Shown here: piece by piece, positions 34,880 through 44,480 of the stretch
Numbering within the stretch: position 1 is the stretch's first letter
Layout of the letters: every line of letters starts with the position of its first letter
Assembly (NCBI GenBank): GCA_002633005.1
Contig: NMRA01000166.1
Span: forward strand, 2,716 to 66,715
DNA length: 64,000 nt
Reading direction: 5' to 3'
Origin: Phoronis australis
Taxonomy: Eukaryota > Phoronida > Phoronidae
The notes under the pieces: generated by a model
Database searches by the model: none
The model's input: the letters and a program-made list of their open reading frames with translations, nothing else
Told to the model about the DNA's origin: nothing
Program-made: the position numbers and the translations under genes

Positions 34880-35640
34880 GGTTATAGACCGGCAGCCCAG
34901 AGCACTTAGAATAGATGAACGAGGTACCAACATCTGACCACGACAGCATTTAGACTCTACCTCAGTATGTACAGAAATAGACGTCTGCCGTTATGTGCAC
35001 TCTGGGTGTGACACCTGGGGGCATTAAAAGATTAGATATTCGAGGTACCGACCAAAACCGATTTAAAAAGAACAATAGTACAGCACTGAACACCGACTGA
35101 CCCTATGACAGACAAATTGCACTCTGGAATGGGTCCGGCAGAAACCAAAAAAGGACCCCCAAAAATGAACTAGCACATACATTCAAGGTACCACAAAAAC
35201 AATTTCATGTGATTCAATACATGCCACTGACCACTAAATCCCCTGTGACAGACAAAATACACTATAGATTGTGCCTGGCAGAAACCCCAAAAAATCACAA
35301 CCACGGTATATGCCATCGAAATGTTAAGCTACATTAGATACCCCAGGTACCGGCTAAAACTGACTTAAAACCAATAATTGTGCCGCACCAGATGACACAT
35401 GACACACAAATTGTGCTCTTGAAAGCGTTCGCCAGAAACTCAAACTGACTCCCTAAAAGGAGCTAGGTCATCATTCGAGGTACCTCTACAAACAATTCCA
35501 TGTGATTCAAACAGATGTTACGTACTGCTTGCTAAATGACCTATGACAGATAAAACCGACTTTGGGTTGTGCTCGCCAGCCCCAGAAATCTCAACCACGT
35601 AATTTTGAAAATCTGGTACACATGAAGATGCCGGTTAAAA
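34880..35640. repeat. Diverged tandem array of alternating monomers
   Basis: GGTACC or GGTAC cores recur at 34923, 35044, 35187, 35346, 35479 and 35615, at spacings of about 120-160 bp. Two monomer types alternate. One continues CCGACCAAAACCGATTTAAAA or CCGGCTAAAACTGACTTAAAA; the other has AACAATTTCATGTGATTCAA or AACAATTCCATGTGATTCAA. Each unit also carries (C)TATGACAGACAAA and GGCAGAAACC motifs. The pattern implies a dimeric unit of about 290-300 bp. No coding capacity was seen. Confidence 0.7.
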
Positions 35641-36650
35641 CTTGGTAGAATTTAGTAGAATATAAGATTTCAATAAGGAAGGTGTTGTGATCACTTGGGG
35701 TTCAGCTCATGGCGAATTCCTATATTTTCGTAATACTTTTGCGTCCACTGAGCTCTCATACTGAGTGTCAAATTGATGATGATGGAAAGTAAGCATTGTA
35801 GAAACTACCTGATGACAGCAAAACTTTGTGATACCAAGAACTGTCAAAAACCAACCCATTAAGTGATGTTTAAGACCGCAGCTATTGTGGTATAATGAGC
35901 TATCAAAACTGCCAGCAGGAAAGATACGTCAGCGGCAACACATGTCCCCTAAATTTGCACTTGATCGAGGAACCACGAAAATGATTTCCAAAGAGACCTT
36001 TCATTCCATTGACTAGTAAACAATACGTTGAAATAAGAGCAACAGACTGTTTTCAAAAATCTTCTTTAATCAAAATAAACTAGAAATAACAACACCTAGA
36101 AACAGCAACCCATCAACTAGTAACAGCATAATAACAGACAATTAAAAGCACTACATCGACAACATCCGCTATTATATTTTAAAGTCATAGTAGTTTCCTG
36201 TTAGTTTTAATACGTTTCAATATCAGATTCGTCATTGCTACTCCAGCTTGATTCGGGCTCGCTTGTTTTGTCGTAGTCCATTTCCTCTACTTCTTGATCG
36301 GTTTAGTTTTCTTGTAGAAGACCAGAACGTTCAAAAAGGACATCAGGAATGGCAGATGAACAGAACCATTCGGAAGTAAAGTATCCATATTATATCTTCC
36401 AACCGTAGGTCAGAGGATCCAAACCGTTTCCCGGATCGGCTGAATCAGCTTGACCCCAGAGCATGGCATTATAATGGGCTCGTTTGAGCTTGCTCAATAG
36501 AGTCTTTCGGCAATGAAAACATTTGAAATTATTTTATCAATTACAGTTATTACCTTGTTTTTTTCCGGTCATCTCGATCAATTTCAAATATCTCGCTTAA
36601 TTAACGTCTTTGACTCCTCCATTCACTCCGTATAGGATGTATATGAATTC
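35641..36650. other. Intergenic stretch, nothing recognised
   Basis: A/T-rich sequence next to the transposon-associated remnant. A short TTCATGTTAATTA-type flank search gave no convincing element end. Confidence 0.4.
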
Positions 36651-36659
36651 TTCTAACTT

Positions 36660-37530
36660 TCATTCGTCTGGGACATCTACGCTTGTTAACTCTAAGAAGA
36701 ACCGGATAAGTGTCCCAGATGAGTCTTTCATCAGAATTTCGAGAGGCCTTAATTTCCCTTTTCTATACAGTGCTTCTGAAACGTCACACCCTGTCATTGC
36801 ATGCAGACCGGGCAATGATGCAGGGAGGCCATGTTGTATAGACTCTAAAGTCTGGACAATAGTGGTGACGTCTATACGTCTGCGGCTATTACCAGATCCA
36901 CAGTCCATTATTACACGTTCGAAAGGCATTTCTCTGCCGCTCTTCACTTGTGTTGCTATCATTCCGATGACAATTACAATAACATCTGTGTCAGAAGCCC
37001 TAATTAATGCATTGCCATTTGTAAGTGGAAGGTAAGAAGCGTGTCGTCTCCTTCGTAGGAGCCTTACAGATCCCGTGGATGATCAGCTGCCATGGTATCA
37101 CAGTGCGAAAGGCGAATGCAGTTGCCGCCATGCGAGATAACAAGTGTTTTCTCCCTAAGAATTGATCCATATCAGTCTTTTTGCCATTCTTGTAGGAGGA
37201 AGGCTCCCAAACTGTCCTTAAATGTCCCGTTCTGCAACAATGTTTGACTAGTCTGTCTAAGTGTTTGCTCTGGACCATTGATGACGAAAGGTTGGTCTTC
37301 TGTTCCACGCGATCGCCGTTCAATTCTCTTCAGCGAGAGCGTTTTGTATGTATCAAATAAGACATGGAGCTCCTTACTTGATCTTGAACAGAGTAGGCTA
37401 GAAGGTTTCGGGCCAGATTTCAATGATAAACAATGTTTCCACTTGTCAACAGAAACCAATGCAGCAAGAGTTCCCCATCTATTAAGGTCACCTCAATCAA
37501 CGGAACAGGTGTTTCTGAGAAGCCTCCTTG
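36660..37530 (-). pseudogene. Transposon-associated protein remnant (LHAxTGCD family)
   Basis: On the reverse strand, pieces in two or three frames follow the order of a large uncharacterised family common in invertebrate genomes (recalled from memory). They are VLFDTYKTLSLKRIERRSRG, then FLGRKHLLSRM and related sequence, then MPFERVIMDCGSGNSRRRID, LPGLHAMTGCDVSEALYRKG and KLRPLEILMKDSSG. A stop and frame change occur before 37459 and another near 37170. The segment usually found between the HEEAD and SDTD motifs is missing. It is probably a dead mobile-element passenger or transposase-like gene, not a host gene. The + strand frames here are mirror artefacts. Confidence 0.65.
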
Positions 37531-37721
37531 GAAACCCTCAAGTTTACCTTGCAAACTTAACTGACAGTGTAATACTGCTTGAGATTAGACTCGATAAGTT
37601 GGCTTGTCACGGTGTGTCACTTAATGCGACGAGTGTGGTCTCACTCAAGTACTACCGAATTACCAAGATCATTCCTCATCCGAGTAAGGAACAATGTGAG
37701 ACTTATTTTGTAACAGATTAG

Positions 37722-39469
37722 GACCTTGACGGTCAAATGGAAAATGCAAATTAGATGTATGCTTACGATTTCAGAAGTAAATGTAACGCCACTTGATGTT
37801 TTCCGCCGACATTTGACAAGTTACCGACTTTTGCTATCTTCAGATGTTCTTGTAGATGTTTTGTAAACAACGACGTCTTCAAGAAGGCAGGAAAAATAAC
37901 CTTGGATGAGTGAATGGAAAGTACAACTGTATTGTGGTAGACTATAAGGTAGACACGAGGAAGCTCCGGACATGGTTTTTGCTCTTTGAGTAGGCTTAGG
38001 CTAACATCTATAAGGAATTTCAAAAAAAAAATTAAAAAGCCTCCTACAGTATTATCGCTCATTTAAGAAAAATCACATTTTCAACTTGTTTCCAAAGTGT
38101 GTGATTCAAAAGAAGAACGCATGAACCGAATTTGTGATTTTTGTGAAAAATTTGCTCATGAGGTCACATTTTCAATTCATGATCGTGCATTTTCATCCAA
38201 TAACTTCAACTTTGTTTCGTTTGTGACGATGAAGATGCTATATTGGTTTAAAAATTGTATTTGTTCATTCCAATCGCTGTTTCCTTATGTGTTGATGGAG
38301 TGACAAACTTGTTTTCACCCTTAAATGAAATCTAATTCTAATATCAAACAGCATACAGTTTAGCCTAACACTCTAAAGGTAAATTGTTTCCAAATAGTGC
38401 CCTTATTCAGGGATATTTTTAGTATCACGACCCGTGTCAATGGCGCAAAAAATATTGGCGCGCTATGTTTGCTTACCTTAGGTCAACTGGCGCTTTAAAT
38501 TTGTGTCGGCAATCACGCCTTGTGTTGTTTTGCCGCGGGAATGATTAGTACCAATTGCAAAACATCCGATCGAAACAAATGACCAAAATAATAATCTTGC
38601 AGTAAGTAAGTGATAGCGGGGCCTAACATACTGTAAAAATAAAAATTCAAATTGTGGATACACGTGATTTCGGTTTACGTTTAGACCAATTATTAGCCAC
38701 AAACAGAAACAGGAGACGAACTTACGCGCGTGAATGATGCCGCCGAAGAAATCACAATTCCTCCTGCGATTCATAGTCGTAATACATTACCTTTTATCGT
38801 GGACCCACTTGGACTACCTGTTTTCCATCACACGTCAACCAGTGAAACGCAAGAGATTATCAAGTCCAACATTTATCAAACGAAGCCGCTCCAGGCGTCT
38901 CTTCTAGCTGATAAATTGAAACTTTCCCTCTTCCAACATACCTTTAAGTCATGGTTTGAGAGTTTGGTGAATGTATGCAATTTTAAAAGATAACACTGAC
39001 TATTAGACCTATTATTTTTTGTTCTGGGAAACAAGCTCAGGGAACAGGCTCAAAGGAATATTACTTGTATCAAATTCATCCTAATAAAACATATAACATA
39101 ATACTGGACCGGACGTGGAGCGATGGCCATTGATCGTCGACCTACGAATTGGAATCGGCAGACAATCTGCAGATCATCGGCCGATTGCCGGCGGATTGAA
39201 CAATATCGTCTGACCACCTCCATACTTCCTGCGACTGTAAAATCGGCCGGGCGACGGCACAATTTTAACTTTGCCATACATTGCACCACTTGGGGTTTCT
39301 GATACCAATGTCCTGCCGACGCGCCCGATAATCGCCTGATGGCACTTGACTGTCTTAATGATACAACGATTTTAGCTCGGAAACTCATTTGTTCAGCGGA
39401 ACCTTCATTTGACTGTGGCATAGGGTCTCTTGTCCTTTTTGATCCCATAAAAATTGCCTGGTCTTGCCA
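37722..39469. other. Intergenic stretch, nothing firm
   Basis: The open frame at 38730-38993 (+) and the reverse frames at 37763-38062 and 39050-39490 have no family signature that I recognise. The last one runs into the inverted repeat that follows. Confidence 0.4.
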
Positions 39470-40498
39470 CGGTCGCTTATTTACACTCACCTTTTCATTT
39501 ACTCTTCATAAGAGGTAAAGGGCCTGTAACCCTCATTCACTCCATGTTGGATCGTCTTCTGACAAGTCTCGTTCAGTCTCCTCACTATGTTTCACGGTTC
39601 TCGATATCATAGTTCCAGTCTTGTGACCGTGGATTGCTTTGATTGGCTACTCACAGACCTTCCATTGGGGGTCAAACAGCAGTCTGTGAAATGTCGCTAG
39701 CTCCCTGCGTGCCGATAGGTGGTAACCAGCACGCAGGTATCACTTAATTTTCTTCGGGATTTTTTTTTACACCGGCGTTTCTGATTGGGTGGTCGAATTC
39801 TCAACAGACAGCGCTTTACGCAGACAAATTGGCATGACTAATGGAGTAAGTGTAAATGTGGTCTGTTGTACAGACAAACCTGTGCTTAAAATTCATGTTC
39901 AAGAAATGTGAATCCCATAAATTGTGGCTGCGCCTTTTCGGCCGGAGTGCATCTTTCTACTGTCGCTGACTTTTGTTTATGTTGCTGCCCTGTATTCACA
40001 CAGTAGGAATGACACACAAGTTACACCAGCCACATGACGGCGTGTTTATTGTACATGTGTGTGCTTCAAGCACGCGGCTAATAAACATTACTGCAGAAAC
40101 GAAATAGTTGCTGCTATGACACTTGACAAGGCTAAAATCCGTTTGTTAGTCAGCCATTTTCTCACTTTGTTATAAAGCTAACCAATGACTGCCGAGGTTA
40201 CATCAACCAGTGATAAAGCGCGTACTATTGCGTGATACATGCGTTCTGACTCGGCACGCAGGGATCCAGCGGGTTTGCGAAATTTGAAACCGGCTGATCA
40301 AAGCAATCCACGCTCGTAAGACCGGCGCTTTGATCTCGAGAACCGCGACACGTAGTGACGAGAATGAACGAGACTTGTCGGAAGGCGATACAACATCATG
40401 GAGTGAATGAGGGTTACAACGCCAGTGGTTACAGAAGCTTTTTCCCTTATGATGAGTAAATGAAAAGGTGAGTGGAAATAAGCGACCGAGGGTCATGC
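39470..40498. repeat. Large imperfect inverted repeat with about 480-bp loop
   Basis: The arms at about 39470-39740 and 40225-40498 are inverted copies. Paired segments include GGTCGCTTATTTACACTCAC with GTGAGTGGAAATAAGCGACC, GTAACCCTCATTCACTCCAT with ATGGAGTGAATGAGGGTTAC, and CTGACAAGTCTCGTTCA with TGAACGAGACTTGTCGG. Similarity may extend outward to about 39110 and 40560. The reverse frame at 40203-40622 is arm sequence, not a gene. It lies between the two peptide-precursor copies. Confidence 0.7.
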
Positions 40499-41393
40499 TA
40501 GACATCGGTATACATGTAAATCTGGATTTCATTCGTCGAGATCGGCTGACCATCGTCTGATTTGTGACCAAGGCATCAGGTGTGCTGAAGTTCAGGTGTG
40601 TATTGTAGTGGTAGCTTGTCACCGTTATTTATTAGGGTTTGTATTACAAACTCACAGAAATCTTCGTGCACGTGGCTGCCACAGCTTGCTATGAGTAGCT
40701 TGCATAATAAAACGTCCACGTTCATATAATACATTAGGGCGGCCACAAAAATATCTAATGTCCAACAGTTCGCATAAATGTTTTCTATGAAAGCCCAATA
40801 CAACGGAAACCCAATAGTGTCATTTTGAAATGAATAAAATACTTTATTATCTAGTTGCCGCCAAATAATTATCTGGAAGTAGCCAGATAATAAAAATATT
40901 TTCTTCACTTCAAAATGGCTCTATTCATAACGCAAAGTTGTCGTGAGGACTCGATTGGGACCTCAGGGGTCTCACGCTCCACCGGCTAAATTGAAAAGGC
41001 TTTGTCCAGTCACGCGTTGTGGGTAATAAATCGAGATAATGATACCAACAGCCGACGCGACAAGCAGAACTACTTTCTTTTACTTCATTTGTGCACTAAC
41101 TGGAGAAATTTAGAATTAGACTTTTAAACACTATCCGATCTTCAACTTTTTTCGGGAGACTTAAATCTCAGTGTAGTTTGCGCAAAGACGATGTGCAATT
41201 TTTGGAGGTGTATTGACGATGATCAACGTTAAAACGGAGAGCAAATAAGTGCGTAATTGATCATCCAATCGGTAGTTTTGCGAGAAAGCGACGACCTTGC
41301 CGAAATTGAATGACGGAAACCCTTGAAAATCATTATAAGCGAGAAAGAGAAAACAAATATTTTCTGACGTTTAGGCTCATTAACTTTGAGTAA
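40499..41393. other. Intergenic stretch before the gap
   Basis: A 110-codon reverse frame (40576-40908) has no recognisable domain. Nothing else was seen. Confidence 0.4.
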
Positions 41394-41897
41394 NNNNNNN
41401 NNNNNNNNNNNNNNNNNNNNNNNNNNNNNNNNNNNNNNNNNNNNNNNNNNNNNNNNNNNNNNNNNNNNNNNNNNNNNNNNNNNNNNNNNNNNNNNNNNNN
41501 NNNNNNNNNNNNNNNNNNNNNNNNNNNNNNNNNNNNNNNNNNNNNNNNNNNNNNNNNNNNNNNNNNNNNNNNNNNNNNNNNNNNNNNNNNNNNNNNNNNN
41601 NNNNNNNNNNNNNNNNNNNNNNNNNNNNNNNNNNNNNNNNNNNNNNNNNNNNNNNNNNNNNNNNNNNNNNNNNNNNNNNNNNNNNNNNNNNNNNNNNNNN
41701 NNNNNNNNNNNNNNNNNNNNNNNNNNNNNNNNNNNNNNNNNNNNNNNNNNNNNNNNNNNNNNNNNNNNNNNNNNNNNNNNNNNNNNNNNNNNNNNNNNNN
41801 NNNNNNNNNNNNNNNNNNNNNNNNNNNNNNNNNNNNNNNNNNNNNNNNNNNNNNNNNNNNNNNNNNNNNNNNNNNNNNNNNNNNNNNNNNNNNNNNN
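41394..41897. other. Assembly gap (504 N)
   Basis: This is an unbroken run of N. Open frames reported across it are meaningless. The true length is unknown, so the spacing between the two peptide-precursor copies is approximate. Confidence 1.
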
Positions 41898-42169
41898 TTC
41901 TTGAAATGTGGCCCATAATGTACTTTTCCTGGTAACAAATGATGCACTCATGTTTCAGAATGTTCCTATCTTGTTCAGGTTAATTGGGTGTTTCAGATTT
42001 TGGAAGTAATTGATTTTCTTGGGAAATCTTGGATAACATCTGTATCACTTTCAGCAACTTCAGCTTTAGTACTACTGTTGGTGCCTTGAAACGTTGCTAT
42101 GCCGTTCTATGTCCTTTCAAATTTTTGGTCTGACACTTGGTCTTCTAGTCTACAGCACTCAGCAGTATA

Positions 42170-42630
42170 CTGTGTAGGCTACCAGGACATGCAGATGTTT
42201 TCTGCACAAACGTTTGTGACACCTCTTCTTCTTTTGATCTACTGATCTACAGAGTTCCACAGTCAATCAGCTTTCGTCAGGAAGCTCTCCTAAGCTTCTT
42301 TAGGCTCTGACATCACAATTTTGTGCTGTTTGATAAACCTTGAATTATAAAGGCATCACACTCAATGGGAGCAGCCATATTGAAGTAACTAAGCACAACA
42401 ATACAATCTGGCTATCTGATTGGTCAATTCAATAGAAAAGCGCCATCAAGTGGCAGGAATCTGCATCATATTTGTGCAACAAAAACACCTTTTTTTAAAA
42501 AAAATGTGCAAGTGTAGACGTGGGAACTTTTTGGAATTTGATTTATGGGTATATTATCTAGCCACATAGAAAAAACTAGGTTGCCCCCCCAAAGTACTCA
42601 CAAGGGTGAACGCTATGAGATCTGGCCCAC
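42170..42630 (+). repeat. Dispersed repeat, copy 2
   Basis: Same-orientation relative of 21750-22360, with the same ordered landmarks (GTTTGTGACACCT, GATAAACCTTGAATTATA, AAAGCGCCATCAAGTGGCAG, CAACAAAAACACC). No coding capacity. Confidence 0.65.
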
Positions 42631-43019
42631 CGACTATATTGGGCTTCCGTAGTTTCCGTGCGGCATCAATATACATGTATGCTTAAATTACTCGAATTTG
42701 ATTGTGATCGTCGAAAGTTGTGTAGTTGCCTTTTTATTATTTCTCTTTTAGTAACGTTACTTGGAAAAAAAACATCAATATTTTTCGTATTTGCCATTGT
42801 ATCAACTCCGATAATTTTCTTTATGCTTTTGTGTTTGCCAAACGTTCGCTACTAGCTTGTAATCCATTCTTGATATTTTTGTTTTTGGGCCCGTAACTTC
42901 ATATTGCGGTGCTTTGCAAGAAAATGTTTGGTAATTTTCTCTGACAACGGCAACTGTTACTTACATGCACTTCATCTCGTAAATAGTTGACAGATGCTTT
43001 TTGAACGTTGAAAGTCTAG

Positions 43020-43325
43020 TAAACTATTCAGTGCATGCGAGTCTGCGGAAGGTAAAAAAGAGTTGAATGATTACTACAATGCAGTTCAAAATTTATTGAA
43101 TGTTAGTCTAACCAACCATTCAAAAGTCTAACTGATATCAATGAGCGTACAGTCTGAAAACTATTCACGGCTTTCGAGTCAAGAGAATGTAAAAAAGAGT
43201 TGAATAAATACTACATTGAAGTTCGAAACTGAATGAGTATTAAGCTAATCAACGTTTCTAAGTCAAAGTGACATCAATGAGGGTACAGAGAATATAAAAA
43301 TCATTCAGGTTAATTTTCCATTGAA
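43020..43325 (-). repeat. Tandem duplication of about 135 bp downstream of the peptide gene
   Basis: Two diverged units (about 43020-43155 and 43156-43290) plus a partial third share AACTATTCA, GTAAAAAAGAGTTGAAT.A, ACTACA, and GATATCAATGAGCGTACAG or its variants. On the reverse strand an AATAAA occurs near 43092, about 520 bp past the stop codon of the peptide precursor, so part of the array could be 3' UTR. Confidence 0.55.
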
Positions 43326-43616
43326 TAATACCATGCTTGAAGTCTTCTCGTTTTGCCTAAATTTTACATCCATTTTAGTAATAAAACTTAACATCCAAGT
43401 TGTCCTTGAAGCCCTTGAACTCAGAGACAGCTAGGCGAGGACTGCAATCGACGTATAAATGGGTTTGCATTTGGCGAGCTTGGAATTGCAGACGGTAAAA
43501 GGCCGGGGGTGGGTCAAAGTGTTTTATATTTAAACTTTAGTTCATCGGAATGTTCTACACTAAACTTTAGCTCATTTTGCTAATCGGACAAACTTCTAGC
43601 TGGTTTCTCTTCGATG

Positions 43617-44411
43617 TTAATTTGGATATAGCTTCTTTCCGAGGCGAAATCGTTCACAACCGAGTGCACCGTTACAAGAGTAGTTCTTCCTGCACTCGAT
43701 TGCGGTGGAGCATTCATCTTTACTCGGACTTCCAATGAAAACTATCTTTTTACCAATACTGAGTCTGCGAGATCGCTTCTTGCTTGTGTCAAATCGTTCG
43801 CAACCGAGTGCATTTTTACAAGAATAATTTCTCATACACTCTTGCGCGGTGGAGCATTCATCTTTACTCGGACTTCCAATGAAAACTATTTTTTTAGCGA
43901 TACTGAGTCCGCTTGATCGTTTCCTTCTTGTACCAAATCGTTCATAACCGAGTGCACTCTCAGAAGAGTTGTTCTCCTTGCACTCTCGTGAGGTGGAGCA
44001 TTCATATTTGCTAGGACTTCCGATACTGATTCCACGAGGATTACTGGCAGGCACTGCCGTAATTTTTTTCACTATATATGGGTCTCGTTTCAAGAAAACT
44101 TCGTTGCTTTTTCTGTTGAAATGATGAGGCGCTTCATATTGACCTGCTACTTCCGCGACTTCATGACCAGACGACGTCAAGCTTATTGTCTTCCAGGCTG
44201 CTTTCTCGCAATGCTTCTTCAAACGACTAAATAACCTCCACGTCAGTGGGCGAGATGGTGAGATTTCAAGACTTACGCGATTAGTTTCGCTTTGGTCACC
44301 GTCATTCAAGATGAAGTTCCTACCAGGCACCAAGTTGGTACCATCAAAAGCCAGATGGAATGGTATCAAAAAACTGACGATGGCTATGGAAGTTAAAGCG
44401 AAAATGGTCAT
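43617..44411 (-). CDS. Secreted precursor of tandem cysteine-rich peptides
   Basis: This is an uninterrupted 264-codon frame; I do not recognise the family. Residues 1 to about 21 form a signal peptide (MTIFALTSIAIVSFLIPFHL). Residues 22-120 are a pro-region ending in KR (108-109) and KK (115-116). Three units with a 48-residue period follow. Unit 2 has Cys 186, 192, 198 and 204 and unit 3 has Cys 234, 240, 246 and 252, both CX5CX5CX5C. Unit 1 keeps Cys 138 and 144 but has Ser150 and Tyr156 in the last two positions. Units are separated by basic sites: RRKR (162-165), KK (173-174), KKR (211-213), KK (221-222) and KK (259-260). Gly precedes KK at 220 and 258, a typical amidation signal. The layout fits a prohormone, antimicrobial-peptide or venom-like precursor; the sequence alone does not decide which. 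ATG is preceded by a TATA box about 62 bp upstream that is conserved in the paralogue, supporting this start. Confidence 0.85.
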   Translation of the reverse strand: MTIFALTSIAIVSFLIPFHLAFDGTNLVPGRNFILNDGDQSETNRVSLEISPSRPLTWRLFSRLKKHCEKAAWKTISLTSSGHEVAEVAGQYEAPHHFNRKSNEVFLKRDPYIVKKITAVPASNPRGISIGSPSKYECSTSRECKENNSSESALGYERFGTRRKRSSGLSIAKKIVFIGSPSKDECSTAQECMRNYSCKNALGCERFDTSKKRSRRLSIGKKIVFIGSPSKDECSTAIECRKNYSCNGALGCERFRLGKKLYPN

Positions 44412-44472
44412 CTTTTTCTGGTACTCTGCGCGCCAGTCACTGTTTCTACTAGAGTTTTAAGAAATACCAAAC

Positions 44473-44480
44473 TATATAAA
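44473..44480 (-). promoter_or_regulatory. TATA box of the peptide-precursor gene
   Basis: On the reverse strand TTTATATA lies about 62-69 bp before the start codon. The upstream context (AATTGATACGTAGGCAACCA) aligns with AATTGCTACGTAGACAACCA before the forward copy. Conservation of both box and spacing supports a real core promoter. Confidence 0.6.

Noticed and set aside
37278-37721. 147-codon + strand frame
   Set aside because: It overlaps the reverse-strand transposon-associated remnant, whose motifs are recognisable; the + frame has none.
38730-38993. 87-codon + strand frame
   Set aside because: No recognisable domain, no splice context and no second copy; kept only as unassigned sequence.
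41229-41951. Long open frames on both strands across 41229-41951
   Set aside because: They are produced by the run of N, which contains no stop codons; there is no sequence there to translate.
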